From assembly GCF_001620365.2 (NCBI RefSeq), contig NZ_LQMT02000005.1:419524-483523 (forward strand): a stretch of DNA of 64,000 nucleotides, in the 5' to 3' direction. Both the position numbers and the translations under genes were made by a program. Below are positions 18,126 through 26,306 of the stretch, one piece after another (within the stretch, counting starts at the first letter, position 1; each line of letters opens with the position of its first letter). The notes beneath the pieces were generated by a model, which did no database searches, was not told the origin of the DNA, and saw only the letters and a program-made list of their open reading frames with translations. This stretch comes from Amycolatopsis keratiniphila subsp. keratiniphila (GTDB lineage Bacteria; Actinomycetota; Actinomycetes; Mycobacteriales; Pseudonocardiaceae).

Positions 18126-18941
18126 CTACTTGACGGCGGTCACGGCCGCCATCGTGCCCGCCCACCAGTAGGTGCAGTCGGCCGGCGGCTTCAGGTCGCG
18201 GACGACCTCCACCCGGAACGAGCTGAAATGTTCGAGCAGAGCGCGCTGGTGCGCCCGGCTCAATGAGTCGATTTCGTTGGTGTAGTAGGAGAAGACGCCG
18301 CCGGGACGAAGATGGGCGGCGGCGTGCTCGAAGAATTCGGCCGCCAGCACGATGGCCTTCGGGCCCAGTGTCCTGGCGAATTCCCGTTCGTCGGTCGGAT
18401 AGGTGTCGTACAGGATCGCGTCGTACTGGCCGAGGCCGCCGAGCACGTCCTGCCAGGCGCCGAGTTCCAGCCGGATATCGCGGTCCGGCCACTGTGAGCG
18501 CCATTTCTCGAACTCCGCCTTCACCTCGGAGTTGATTTCGATCAGGGTGTGCGACCGGACGCCCGCGTCCTGGACGTAGGTGGCCGAAATACCCATCCCG
18601 AAACCGACTTCGAGCAGATCCCCGCCGTTCGCCGCGGCGTTTTCCGCCAGCACCTTCATCAGCGGCCGTTCCCAGTTCTGCATCACCTGCTGTCCCTGGA
18701 TGAGCAGCTGCGTCGGATCGCTGTAGTCCGCGGTGCTGTCCTGCCAGTTCTGGCGAATCAGCGGCCGGTGCGAGCCGTCGACGAATTCCTGCTGGATGGT
18801 GTCCAGGTGCTCCAGGTCGCTGGCGAACTCGAACACCGCGCGGCCGAGCAGGAGGTTGCGCTGGCCGGGCCCCTTCGCCCGGAGGAAGTCGTCCCTGACC
18901 GGGTCCACCGTTATCTTGAATTCCTTGAAGTTCCGTTGCAT
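18126..18941 (-). CDS. Guanidinoacetate-methyltransferase-like (GAMT) N-methyltransferase
   Basis: 271 residues, SAM-dependent. Motif I is LLEVGFGMGISATYVQ (about 109-124). The catalytic-region run ILYDTYP (about 176-182) and the C-terminal KPPADCTYW (about 251-259) match the animal GAMT signatures as I remember them, as does NWERPLM ahead of motif I. GAMT methylates a guanidino nitrogen. Here the likely substrate is the guanidino starter, free or within the finished polyketide, given the arginine-oxidase-like gene two genes away; that is inference. The ATG at 18941 has AGGAG 10 nt upstream; longer frames toward 19208 lack protein character. It is divergent from the VC0807-like gene, with AGGGG motifs in the shared upstream region. 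Confidence 0.9.
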   Translation of the reverse strand: MQRNFKEFKITVDPVRDDFLRAKGPGQRNLLLGRAVFEFASDLEHLDTIQQEFVDGSHRPLIRQNWQDSTADYSDPTQLLIQGQQVMQNWERPLMKVLAENAAANGGDLLEVGFGMGISATYVQDAGVRSHTLIEINSEVKAEFEKWRSQWPDRDIRLELGAWQDVLGGLGQYDAILYDTYPTDEREFARTLGPKAIVLAAEFFEHAAAHLRPGGVFSYYTNEIDSLSRAHQRALLEHFSSFRVEVVRDLKPPADCTYWWAGTMAAVTAVK

Positions 18942-19057
18942 TCTGGTATATCTCCTACGGTCACGCGAGTTCCTTTCCACCCCACGGTATCGGTGATCTT
19001 GGTCCGGTAGCCGAAATGCAGGGGGTGACTTGACCACTGAACGGCACCGACGTCGGG

Positions 19058-19082
19058 AATAGGGGTTCGGAGAATAGGGGGT
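19058..19082 (+). promoter_or_regulatory. AGGGG motifs in the divergent promoter region
   Basis: AATAGGGGTT (AGGGG at 19061) and AATAGGGGGT (AGGGG at 19076), 15 bp apart, with a further CAGGGGGT at 19020. They resemble the boxes at 19821-19850, but the spacing is not the 10/20-bp phasing, so this site is weaker evidence. Confidence 0.4.
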
Positions 19083-19125
19083 GAAGTTCTCCGCACGGAT
19101 GGTTTCCCCGTGATAGGAACTCCAC

Positions 19126-19815
19126 ATGCCGGGGGAAACCAAGAACCAGGACACCGACGGCCGCGGCGCGCGCAGGCGCTCCCTCGTCTCGTTGATCGCC
19201 GACGTCACCGTGCCGGTCGTCGTCTACTACGCGCTGCTCGCCTTCGGGTGGAGCAGCGGCTCCGCCTTGGTGGCGGCCACGGTCGCCATCGGCGTCCTCG
19301 TACTCGCCGTCGCGGTCAAGGAACGCAAGGTCGACGGCTTCGGGGTGTTCGTGCTCGGCGTCTGCGCGGTGACCCTGCTGGTCTCCCTGGTGAGCGGGGA
19401 CGAACGTCTGCTGCTGGCCAAGGATCCCTTCACCAGCGGCCTCGCCGGGATCGCCTTCCTCGGCAGCCTCGTCTTCGGGAAGCCGGTGACCTTCTTCATC
19501 TCCCGCCGGATCCGGGCGCTGACCCCGGCTCGGCGGCTGGGCTGGGACCGGCTGTACGTCGCGGAACCCGAGTTCCGCAAACTGCACCGCGTCTCCACCG
19601 CGGGCTGGGGCGCGGTCCTGGTCGCCGAGTCCGCCGCCCGGCTCGTCCTGATCTACCTGCTGCCCGCGTCGGTGATGGTCGGCCTGTCCACCGCGATCGA
19701 ACTGACCGCGATCACCGGCGTGGTCGCCTGGACCGTCTGGTACCGGCGCCGCTCCGCCGGCCGCGGCCTGGAAAAATCGCTTCACACGGCGGATGTGGCG
19801 CCTGCGGCTGTCTAA
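19126..19815 (+). CDS. Membrane protein resembling the VC0807 family
   Basis: 229 residues with about five hydrophobic segments (VTVPVVVYYALLAFGW, VAATVAIGVLVLAVAV, GVFVLGVCAVTLLVSLVSG, and two near residues 175-215). The central FISRRIRALTPARRLGWDRL region resembles VC0807-like proteins, which have no firm function. In biosynthetic loci such genes are sometimes taken for export or immunity; nothing here proves that. The ATG follows an AGGA site. It ends 8 bp before the AGGGG array of the oxidase promoter. Confidence 0.75.
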   Translation: MPGETKNQDTDGRGARRRSLVSLIADVTVPVVVYYALLAFGWSSGSALVAATVAIGVLVLAVAVKERKVDGFGVFVLGVCAVTLLVSLVSGDERLLLAKDPFTSGLAGIAFLGSLVFGKPVTFFISRRIRALTPARRLGWDRLYVAEPEFRKLHRVSTAGWGAVLVAESAARLVLIYLLPASVMVGLSTAIELTAITGVVAWTVWYRRRSAGRGLEKSLHTADVAPAAV

Positions 19816-19820
19816 AATGG

Positions 19821-19850
19821 ACTAGGGGCGAATAGGGGAAAGTGAGGGGT
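19821..19850 (+). promoter_or_regulatory. Three helically phased AGGGG boxes upstream of the oxidase
   Basis: AGGGG begins at 19824, 19834 and 19845 (steps of 10 and 11 bp), with TAGGGG in the first two. A -10-like TACGTT starts at 19873, so the boxes lie 49, 39 and 28 bp before it. The oxidase ATG is at 19924. The same box and phasing recur at 26141-26170 and 33511-33540. Confidence 0.55.
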
Positions 19851-19923
19851 TGGTCCCCGCCGGACCCCGTCGTACGTTTCGGTCGAGACAGTGTGGCCCC
19901 GATGACCAGGGAGATCCGCCACG

Positions 19924-21585
19924 ATGACCGCAGCCGATTTCGCGCCCCCGCTGACCACTCTCTGCCCCGATTTCCCCTTCGCCTACGACGATTGGCTCGC
20001 GCATCCGGCCGGGCTCGGTGAGCTGCCGCCGGACCGCCTCGGCCAGGAGGTCGCCGTCGTCGGTGGCGGGATAGCGGGTGTGGTCGCGGCCTACGAACTG
20101 CTGCGCCTCGGCCTGAAACCGGTGGTCTACGAAGCGGGCCAGATCGGCGGGCGGATGCGCTCCATCCCCTTGGCGGGCAAGGACGGCGCGGTCGCGGAGA
20201 TGGGCGCGATGCGGTTCCCGCCCTCGGCCACCACCCTGTACCGGTACATCGACGAGGTCGGCCTGGAGACCAAGCCGTTCGCGAACCCGTTGTCCCGCAG
20301 CACTTCCACCACGGTGATCAACCTCGACGGGGTGACCTACCGCGCGCGGACGCCGGCGGATCTCCCGTCGGTGTTCCACGAAGTCGACGACGCCTGGCAC
20401 AAGGCCCTGCAGGAACTGGCCGATCTGTCCACCATGCGCGACGCCATCCGGATGCGCGACACCGCCATGGTGAAGGCGATCTGGAACCGGCTGCTGCCCG
20501 AACTCGACGACCAGTCCTTCTACGGTTTCCTGGCGCGGTCGACGGCGTTCGCCTCCTTCCGCCATCGCGAGATCTTCGGCCAGGTCGGCTTCGGCACCGG
20601 CGGCTGGGACACCGATTTCCCCAACTCCGTGCTGGAAATCCTCCGCGTCATCTACACCGGCGTCGAAGAGGGGCCGCGGCAGATCATCGGTGGCTGCCAG
20701 CAACTTCCTCGGCGGCTGTGGGAGCACGCACCCGCTTCGGCCCGCTTCTGGCCGGCCGGGACGTCGGTCGCGTCGCTGCACAATGGATCGCCGCGTCCCG
20801 CCGTCCTCGCGTTGCGCCCGGCTGCGGACGGGTTCGCCGTCGAGGACGCGAACGGTGACGTGCGGACCTATCCGGCCGTGGTCTTCACCGCGCAGCACCG
20901 GGTGCTGCTCACCAAGATCGCCGGGGTCCGCCCGCTGCTGCCCGCGAACGTGTGGACCGCGCTGGAACGCACGCACTACATGGGCGCTTCGAAGTTGTTC
21001 GTCCCGGTCGACCGGCCGTTCTGGCACGACGTCGATCCCCGCACCGGCGAGGAACTGATGGGGATGACCCTGACCGACCGGACCCCGCGCAGCGTCTACC
21101 TGTTCGACGACGGACCGGATTCGCCTGCCGCGCTGTGCCTTTCCTATACCTGGAACGACGATTCGCTCAAGTTCGCGACGCTCGGCCCGGCGGACCGGCT
21201 CGAACTCGCGCTCGACGCGCTCGCCGACATCTACCCGGGTGTCGACATCCGCTCCCACATCACCGGCGACCCGGTCACCGTCACCTGGGAGAACGAGCCG
21301 AACTTCCAAGGCGCGTTCAAGGCGAACCTGCCGGGGCAGTACCGCTATCAGCGCCGCCTGTTCACCCATTTCCGGCAGGACGATCTTCCCGCCGCCCAGC
21401 GCGGCCTGTTCCTCGCCGGCGACGACATCTCGTGGATGGGCGGCTTCGCCGAAGGGGCGGTCACCAGCGCGCTCAACGCGGTGTGGGGGACGCTGCGTCA
21501 TCTCGGCGGGGCCACCGACCCGCGCAATCCCGGCCCCGGTGACGTCTTCGACCACATCGCGCCGATCGAACTGCCCGAGCCTTGA
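19924..21585 (+). CDS. FAD-dependent amine oxidase, probable arginine 2-monooxygenase
   Basis: 553 residues. The FAD dinucleotide motif VAVVGGGIAGVVAAYE is at about 43-58, a GGRMRS motif follows, and the C-terminal FAD-binding run is GLFLAGDDISWMGGFAEGA. The size and the N-terminal extension before the Rossmann fold fit the tryptophan/arginine 2-monooxygenase branch of the monoamine oxidase family, which oxidatively decarboxylates an L-amino acid to an amide. In PKS clusters that make guanidino-started polyenes, this activity turns arginine into 4-guanidinobutyramide. The substrate is inferred from context: the GAMT-like gene, an ACP-only loading module and acyl ligases. A GGGAG site precedes the ATG, and phased AGGGG boxes lie upstream. 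The amidohydrolase for the next step is not in the window. Confidence 0.88.
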   Translation: MTAADFAPPLTTLCPDFPFAYDDWLAHPAGLGELPPDRLGQEVAVVGGGIAGVVAAYELLRLGLKPVVYEAGQIGGRMRSIPLAGKDGAVAEMGAMRFPPSATTLYRYIDEVGLETKPFANPLSRSTSTTVINLDGVTYRARTPADLPSVFHEVDDAWHKALQELADLSTMRDAIRMRDTAMVKAIWNRLLPELDDQSFYGFLARSTAFASFRHREIFGQVGFGTGGWDTDFPNSVLEILRVIYTGVEEGPRQIIGGCQQLPRRLWEHAPASARFWPAGTSVASLHNGSPRPAVLALRPAADGFAVEDANGDVRTYPAVVFTAQHRVLLTKIAGVRPLLPANVWTALERTHYMGASKLFVPVDRPFWHDVDPRTGEELMGMTLTDRTPRSVYLFDDGPDSPAALCLSYTWNDDSLKFATLGPADRLELALDALADIYPGVDIRSHITGDPVTVTWENEPNFQGAFKANLPGQYRYQRRLFTHFRQDDLPAAQRGLFLAGDDISWMGGFAEGAVTSALNAVWGTLRHLGGATDPRNPGPGDVFDHIAPIELPEP

Positions 21586-21647
21586 ACGGGCCGAGGCCCG
21601 GTCCGGCGACTGGGGGGAGCCGACGGACCGGGCAGGCGAGACAGTGC

Positions 21648-22187
21648 TCAGCTCGCGTAGCTGGGGGTTCGCTGAGCCTGCCTGAGTACCTTGGCCCGGT
21701 AGACCCAGACCCCGGCGGTGCGGAAGATGACCATCGTCAGCGCCATGGTGACGAAGAAGGCGGAGACGCCGCCGGCGTCGATCCCGGTGTCCATCAGGAA
21801 CTTGCCGAAGTCGGCCGCGAACGAGTGGCTGTGCTCGAGGGTGTAGACGAAGATGAGCCGTCCGACCAGGACGAACAGCCACAGTCCCAAGTAGACCCAG
21901 CCCGCCCTGGTGTAGACGGCGGATTTCTCCTGGTCCCACTCGACCTTCGTGCCCTTCAGCAATCCCCAGCCGATCAGGACGCCCGCCGCGATGCCGACCA
22001 GCCCGGCCATTGTGTTCGGCGTGGTCAGCTTGAGGTCGTAGAGGACCGCCCAGCCCACCAGCGCGCACGTGAAGAACGGCAGGATCAGGATGACCAGGTG
22101 GGCCTTGTGGCGACCGATGTGCGTGAACAGCACCAGCGCCAGCAGTACGCCGCTCAGGATGAGGGCGTTTCGCATGGCTTCACTCAT
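21648..22187 (-). CDS. Small polytopic membrane protein
   Basis: 179 residues with five hydrophobic segments (NALILSGVLLALVLFTHIG; HLVILILPFFTCALVGWAVL; TMAGLVGIAAGVLIGWGLL; YLGLWLFVLVGRLIFVYTL; GVSAFFVTMALTMVIF). No catalytic motif is visible. It is weakly reminiscent of CcdC/DUF1453-like membrane proteins and of the product at 25514-26002. The ATG at 22187 has AAGGAG 5 nt upstream. It is convergent with the oxidase and divergent from the response regulator. Confidence 0.75.
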   Translation of the reverse strand: MSEAMRNALILSGVLLALVLFTHIGRHKAHLVILILPFFTCALVGWAVLYDLKLTTPNTMAGLVGIAAGVLIGWGLLKGTKVEWDQEKSAVYTRAGWVYLGLWLFVLVGRLIFVYTLEHSHSFAADFGKFLMDTGIDAGGVSAFFVTMALTMVIFRTAGVWVYRAKVLRQAQRTPSYAS

Positions 22188-22364
22188 CAGAACTCCTTCG
22201 AAAGACTCCCCATCCGGCAGTTCGATGCCGGTTGTCCCGAAATCTAGGGCGAACGGCCGGGACGATCATCGGCGTGCGGGTGGGAATCCGGTTGGAGATC
22301 GGCGTCCACCTCGAGGTGGAGTGCCGTGTGGCGCGGACCGGTGAGCGCAGGAGATGATGCAGGC

Positions 22365-23033
22365 ATGGTCGAAGAAGTGCCCCCGGTCCGGATCGTGATC
22401 GCCGAAGACCAGGCGGCGGTACGCGAAGGACTGGCCCTCCTGGTGGGGACGGTCGCGGGGATCACCGTGGTCGGCCAGGCGCCCGACGGCGAGGTCGCCG
22501 TGCGGCTGGCCGGGGAACTGCGCCCGGACGTCGTCCTGATGGATCTCTCCATGCCCCGGTGCGACGGCGTCGAGGCGACCCGGCGGATCAAGGAACGGCA
22601 TCCGGAGATCGAGGTCGTCGTGCTCACCACCTACGCCGACGACGACTGGGTGTTGCGCGCGTTGGAGGCCGGGGCGTTGGGATACCTGACGAAATCGGCC
22701 AACAAGCACGAAATCGGGCGCGCGGTGCACGCGGCCGCGGCGGGACAGGCCCTGCTCGATCCGCAGGTGCAGCGGCGGGTGCTCGGCGCCGCCCTGGCGC
22801 CCGCGCCGGCTTCGGCACCGCCACCGGAAGACGACGCGAAGCTCACCAAGCGGGAAGCCCATGTGCTGACGCTGATCGCGGCGGGTCGCAGCAACAAGGA
22901 GATCGCCGCGGAACTGTTCGTCAGCGAGACGACGGTCAAGAGCCATATCAACCGGATCTTCGCCAAAACGGGGAGCCGGGATCGCGCGCAGGCCGTCCGT
23001 TATGCCTACCAAGCGGGTTACGCGCGGGACTGA
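22365..23033 (+). CDS. NarL/LuxR-type response regulator
   Basis: 222 residues. The receiver domain (about 8-125) has the acidic pair E14/D15, phospho-acceptor D60 in VVLMDLSMP, a Thr in VVLTTYADD and a Lys in GYLTKSAN. A Pro/Ala linker follows, then a LuxR-type HTH (about 158-215; LTKREAHVLTLIAAGRSNKE). The ATG at 22365 has AGGAG about 10 nt upstream. The convergent gene at 23125-24264 encodes a matching HisKA_3 kinase, so the two probably form a system, although they are transcribed separately and share a hairpin element between their 3' ends. Confidence 0.93.
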   Translation: MVEEVPPVRIVIAEDQAAVREGLALLVGTVAGITVVGQAPDGEVAVRLAGELRPDVVLMDLSMPRCDGVEATRRIKERHPEIEVVVLTTYADDDWVLRALEAGALGYLTKSANKHEIGRAVHAAAAGQALLDPQVQRRVLGAALAPAPASAPPPEDDAKLTKREAHVLTLIAAGRSNKEIAAELFVSETTVKSHINRIFAKTGSRDRAQAVRYAYQAGYARD

Positions 23034-23050
23034 CGCGGCGCTCCGCCGAC

Positions 23051-23103
23051 GTTGCGAAAGCCACTTTCGCAACCTTCAACGTTGCGAAAGTGGCTTTCGC
23101 AAC
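23051..23103. repeat. 53-bp paired-hairpin element, copy 3
   Basis: Units at 23051-23073 and 23081-23103, inverted relative to each other, with spacer CTTCAAC. It sits between the convergent stops of the response regulator and the kinase and is the only likely terminator for both. Confidence 0.92.
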
Positions 23104-23124
23104 AACGCCAACGCGCTTCGGGGC

Positions 23125-24264
23125 CTACCCCGGGACCCGGGCCGTGACGTCCCAGAACCGGCCGTCCGGCCCGGTGACCAGCGTGCCGTCGACGAGTTCG
23201 ATCCGTTCGCGCATCCCGGTCAGGCCGTAGCCCGGCGTGTGCCCGGGGTCCGGTGCGGCGGCGAGGGGATTGCGGACGTGCAGCCGGACCTCGTCCGGCG
23301 GGTACTCCAGTTCGACGCTCACCGCCTCGCCCGCGGCGTGCTTGGCCGCGTTCGTCAGCGCTTCCCGGCAGATCCGCAGCAGCGCGATCGTCTGTGCCGA
23401 CGGGAGATCGCGGTGCTCGCCCAGCATGGTGAAATCCGCCGGGGTGTCGTGTTCCCGGCCGAAGGTCCGCACCAGTTCGGTCAGCGCGTCCGGCAGGGCG
23501 CGGACGTCCTCGCGCAGCGCCGCCACGGCGTCCCGGACGTCGCTGAGCCCTTGGTCGGCGAGACTGCGCGACAGTGCGAGCGAACGCAGGGCGCCTTCGG
23601 TGTCGTTCTCCTCCACCAGCAGTGTGTGCATCACCTCCAGCTGGACCCGCAGCGCACCGAGGGAATGGGCGACGACGTCGTGGATCTCGCGGGCGATGCG
23701 GGTGCGCTCGTCGAGCGTCGCCGCGCGCACGCCGCGGGTGTGCGCCAGCCGTTCCTGGTGCAGCAACCGTTCCGCCTGCGCGACCCTGGTCAGATGACCG
23801 CGTCGGGTGAATCCGACGAGGACCACGATGACGACCGCGCCGAGCGCGCCCAGCCAGGCCTCCGAAGGGCGGTGGCCGAGCAGGCTGGAGGCCACGATGG
23901 CGGCGGCGTCGAAGACCATCAGCGCGATGATCGCGACGGTGTCCGGCTCCAGCCGTGAAGCGAACGCGGCGAGGGTGATGCAGGTCATGATCACGGCGGT
24001 GCCGTCGGTGGCGGCGCCGGTACCGAACGCGGGGACCGCGCTCGCCGCGGCGAGCGGAAGCAGGGCGGCGCGGGGGAAGCGCTCGCTGATGCCGATCCAC
24101 AGCAGCCAGCTCGCCGACGACACCGCGTAGAGCACCCACAGCCAGCCGGCGCCGTCCGGCACGGTCGCGGTCATCTGCGTGACGGCCAGCAGCGCCGTCC
24201 CGGCCGCGGGCGCGGCCCATCGCCAGCGACGTTCCTCGACCTCTTCGGACACTGCTTCGGTCAT
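23125..24264 (-). CDS. HisKA_3-type sensor histidine kinase
   Basis: 379 residues. Four to six hydrophobic segments occupy residues ~15-155. The dimerisation/phospho-acceptor box is RTRIAREIHDVVAHSLG with His195. An HATPase domain follows with NAAKHAAGE (N box) and PGYGLTGMRERI (G box). This is the NarL-partner class. No large extracytoplasmic sensor domain is present, so the signal is probably membrane-borne. The ATG at 24264 lacks a clear ribosome-binding site, so a leaderless message is possible. It is divergent from the thioesterase gene. Confidence 0.92.
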   Translation of the reverse strand: MTEAVSEEVEERRWRWAAPAAGTALLAVTQMTATVPDGAGWLWVLYAVSSASWLLWIGISERFPRAALLPLAAASAVPAFGTGAATDGTAVIMTCITLAAFASRLEPDTVAIIALMVFDAAAIVASSLLGHRPSEAWLGALGAVVIVVLVGFTRRGHLTRVAQAERLLHQERLAHTRGVRAATLDERTRIAREIHDVVAHSLGALRVQLEVMHTLLVEENDTEGALRSLALSRSLADQGLSDVRDAVAALREDVRALPDALTELVRTFGREHDTPADFTMLGEHRDLPSAQTIALLRICREALTNAAKHAAGEAVSVELEYPPDEVRLHVRNPLAAAPDPGHTPGYGLTGMRERIELVDGTLVTGPDGRFWDVTARVPG

Positions 24265-24464
24265 ACGACGATCGTAGGGCCACGGCGCTTTTCCGCTCGC
24301 GGGCGATCAATCCGAGGGTGGAAATACCGTCACCGTTGGTAGGAGGTCGCTCTCTCGCGGTTGTTTCCGCAGGAAGCGTCCGGCTAGTGTTCGCCGAGGC
24401 GAAAGAAAGCGGTCTCTCCGACCCTCCGCCGAACAATTCCCATCCCTTTCGGAGGAATCCTGCG

Positions 24465-25220
24465 ATGACCGCTCCAAGCGGCGATGCCGGGGACTGGGTC
24501 CGTGTTTTCCGGCCCGGAGGACCGTCGGTACCGCGTCTGATCTGCCTGCCCGACGCCGGTGCGGCCGCGAATGCGTTCTTCCCGCTTTCCGCCGCGCTCG
24601 CGCCGGGGATCGAGGTGCACGCGGTGCAATATCCGGGACGCCAGGATCGGGTCGCGGAACCGTGTGCCGAAGACATCGGGGAATTGGCCGACCGGGTCAC
24701 CGGGGCGCTCGCGCTCTGGGAAGGCGCGCCGTTCGCGGTGTACGGCCACGGAATGGGCGCGGTCGTCGGTTTCGAGGTGGCCAGACGGCTGGAGCGGGCA
24801 CTGACCGGGAGCCCGGTCGCGCTGATCGTGTCCGGCTGCCCGGCCCCGTCCCGGTCCGGCGCCGCCGGGCTCCACCTGCTTCCGGATCAGGACCTCGTGG
24901 CCGAGCTGTACTCGCAGCGCGACGCCGGTTCGCCTGGCGCGCGGGACGCGGAGCTGCTCAAGGCCACCTTCCCGGCCATCCGGGCCGACTTCCGGGCGCT
25001 GGCCGCCTACCGGCCCGAGCCCGCGCCGCCGCTGCGCTGCCCGGTCACGGTGCTCGTCGGTGACAGCGATCCGACGGTGTCGCTCGACGAGGCGCGCGCC
25101 TGGCACGAGTACACCACCGGCCCGTTCGACCTCCAGGTCTTCCCTGGTGGGCACGGTTTCCCGGAGGCGCGTCCCGAGGAGTTCGCCGAGGTGGTGACCG
25201 CCGCGGTCCGGCGGCGGTGA
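24465..25220 (+). CDS. Type II thioesterase with the catalytic serine replaced by glycine
   Basis: 251 residues, GrsT/RifR-like alpha/beta hydrolase. Family members remove aberrant acyl groups from carrier proteins. Here the nucleophile-elbow motif GHSMGA reads GHGMGA: residue 96 is Gly (codon GGA, 24750-24752). The family's PHAG oxyanion-region motif reads PDAG (Asp30). The other two triad members look intact: Asp202 in VGDSDP and His230 in PGGHGF. GGA is at least two substitutions from any serine codon, so a single read error is unlikely. The protein may be catalytically dead, or may have a binding or alternative role. The ATG at 24465 has GGAGG 9 nt upstream. Its neighbours are the two-component kinase and the PKS operon. 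Confidence 0.9.
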   Translation: MTAPSGDAGDWVRVFRPGGPSVPRLICLPDAGAAANAFFPLSAALAPGIEVHAVQYPGRQDRVAEPCAEDIGELADRVTGALALWEGAPFAVYGHGMGAVVGFEVARRLERALTGSPVALIVSGCPAPSRSGAAGLHLLPDQDLVAELYSQRDAGSPGARDAELLKATFPAIRADFRALAAYRPEPAPPLRCPVTVLVGDSDPTVSLDEARAWHEYTTGPFDLQVFPGGHGFPEARPEEFAEVVTAAVRRR

Positions 25221-25260
25221 AGCGGCATCGTCGCCCGGCACCACCTGTACCATCGGCCGC

Positions 25261-25356
25261 ACTCACGTGATCGAAGGCGGAACTCGCGTGATTCGCGGCG
25301 GAACACACGAGTGCGGCCTCCAATCACGCGAGTTACGTCCCTGATCACGCGAGTCA
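25261..25356. repeat. Array of five 11-bp motifs at 21-bp pitch
   Basis: ACTCRCGTGAT-type motifs are centred near 25266 and 25287. The reverse-complement form ATCACGCGAGT is centred near 25307 (9 of 11), 25328 and 25349. Steps are 21, 20, 21 and 21 bp, two helical turns. It lies in the convergent gap between the thioesterase and a membrane-protein gene. Confidence 0.7.
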
Positions 25357-25383
25357 CGCCTCCGCTCACGCCGCGCCCTGTTT

Positions 25384-25450
25384 TCCGAATTCCGTGAAGG
25401 CCTCCTTGAGGGACCCAGAGTCCCTCAAGAAGGCCTTCACGGAATTCGGA
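25384..25450. terminator. 31-bp stem-loop
   Basis: Arms at 25384-25414 and 25420-25450 pair over 31 bp with one G-T wobble and a 5-nt loop. It lies between the convergent thioesterase and membrane-protein genes, so it is a bidirectional terminator candidate. It shares the AAGGCCTCCTT-type core I recall from other Amycolatopsis intergenic hairpins. Confidence 0.75.
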
Positions 25451-25513
25451 CAAGGAGGTACAGAGGACACGGTTGCCACTCACGACCCGCTGTACCAAGC
25501 GTGACGTCCGGGG

Positions 25514-26002
25514 TCAGCGCTGCGGGCTGCCGCCGGGGATCTTGGCACCGCCGAGGCGGGCGGACAGTACGAGCGTCATCGCCATCAGGTTCGCGCCCAG
25601 CGAGAGCAGGATGGTGCCGCCGCCGGAGGTCAGCGTCGCGCCGGCGAAGTGCCCGATCACCCCGAGCACGCCGCGGACGAGCAGCAGGCCCACCCAGACG
25701 GCGAGGCCGACCACGCCGATCCGCTGGTAGACCTTGTCGCCGCGCCGCTGCAGCTGCGTCATCGCGCCCATCGCGGCGCCGCCCAGCAGCGAGACCAGCA
25801 GGCCCGCGCCAAGGAAGACGATGTCGGTCACGCTGATGGTGGTGTCCAGATGCCGCATCTGGATGACCCCGATGGCGACCAGGGTGAGCGGCCCGCCCCA
25901 GATCTCCACGTTCTCCAGCGGCTTCCAGCTCATGCGCTGGTAGATCACGTAGACGACGACGGCGATGGCGACCGCGATGTTGATCAGCGTGCTGGTGTCC
26001 AC
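25514..26002 (-). CDS. CcdC/DUF1453-like membrane protein
   Basis: 162 residues, mostly hydrophobic: five segments (INIAVAIAVVVYVIY; LTLVAIGVIQMRHL; VTDIVFLGAGLLVSLLGGAA; IGVVGLAVWVGLLLVRGVL; TILLSLGANLMAMTLVLSA). The layout resembles the CcdC/DUF1453 membrane family. The GTG at 26002 has GAGGAG 8 nt upstream. It is divergent from the UDP-glucose dehydrogenase gene. No role in the pathway is evident. Confidence 0.75.
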   Translation of the reverse strand: MDTSTLINIAVAIAVVVYVIYQRMSWKPLENVEIWGGPLTLVAIGVIQMRHLDTTISVTDIVFLGAGLLVSLLGGAAMGAMTQLQRRGDKVYQRIGVVGLAVWVGLLLVRGVLGVIGHFAGATLTSGGGTILLSLGANLMAMTLVLSARLGGAKIPGGSPQR

Positions 26003-26306
26003 TGCGCACTCTCCTCGGCTGTGGGCGACCTGTTCGTTCGGTATCGATCACGAGCGTAGGAGCCGGGACCCGCCGCGGCGACCAACCACGGGTTGACGTC
26101 CGGGTGGAATTCCCCGGTCCACCCGAACCGGGGATCCGGCGATTAGGGGTGGGCACCGGTCGCTAGGGGTTGTTGGCGCTTCGAGGCCGATCCTACTGTC
26201 GGGTTCATCGGCCGGACCGCCGATTCCCGGCCCGATCGGCTCTCGCTTCCGAATCCCCTTTCCCGGAATTCGGAGCCGGATTTCGCCGACTGAAAGGTGT
26301 CTCACG
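26003..26306. other. Divergent promoter region of the PKS operon
   Basis: A 304-bp gap. It contains a 7-bp inverted repeat CCCCGGT / ACCGGGG (about 26112-26133), two AGGGG boxes (26141-26170) and a -10-like TACTGT (26194-26199). No gene is seen. Confidence 0.6.
26141..26170 (+). promoter_or_regulatory. AGGGG boxes upstream of the UDP-glucose dehydrogenase operon
   Basis: ATTAGGGGT and GCTAGGGGT, with AGGGG at 26145 and 26165, are exactly 20 bp apart; the middle 10-bp position is degenerate. The -10-like TACTGT starts at 26194, placing the boxes 49 and 29 bp before it, almost the same geometry as at the oxidase promoter (49, 39, 28). Confidence 0.55.

Noticed and set aside
18126..18941. Spermidine-synthase-like fold as an alternative for the methyltransferase
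   Set aside because: The GAMT-specific runs ILYDTYP and PPADC and the LLEVGFGMG motif fit guanidino methyltransferases better.
24301..24464. AGGGG boxes before the thioesterase
   Set aside because: Only AGGAGG and GAGGGT near-matches occur, without 10/20-bp phasing relative to the TAGTGT hexamer at 24385.
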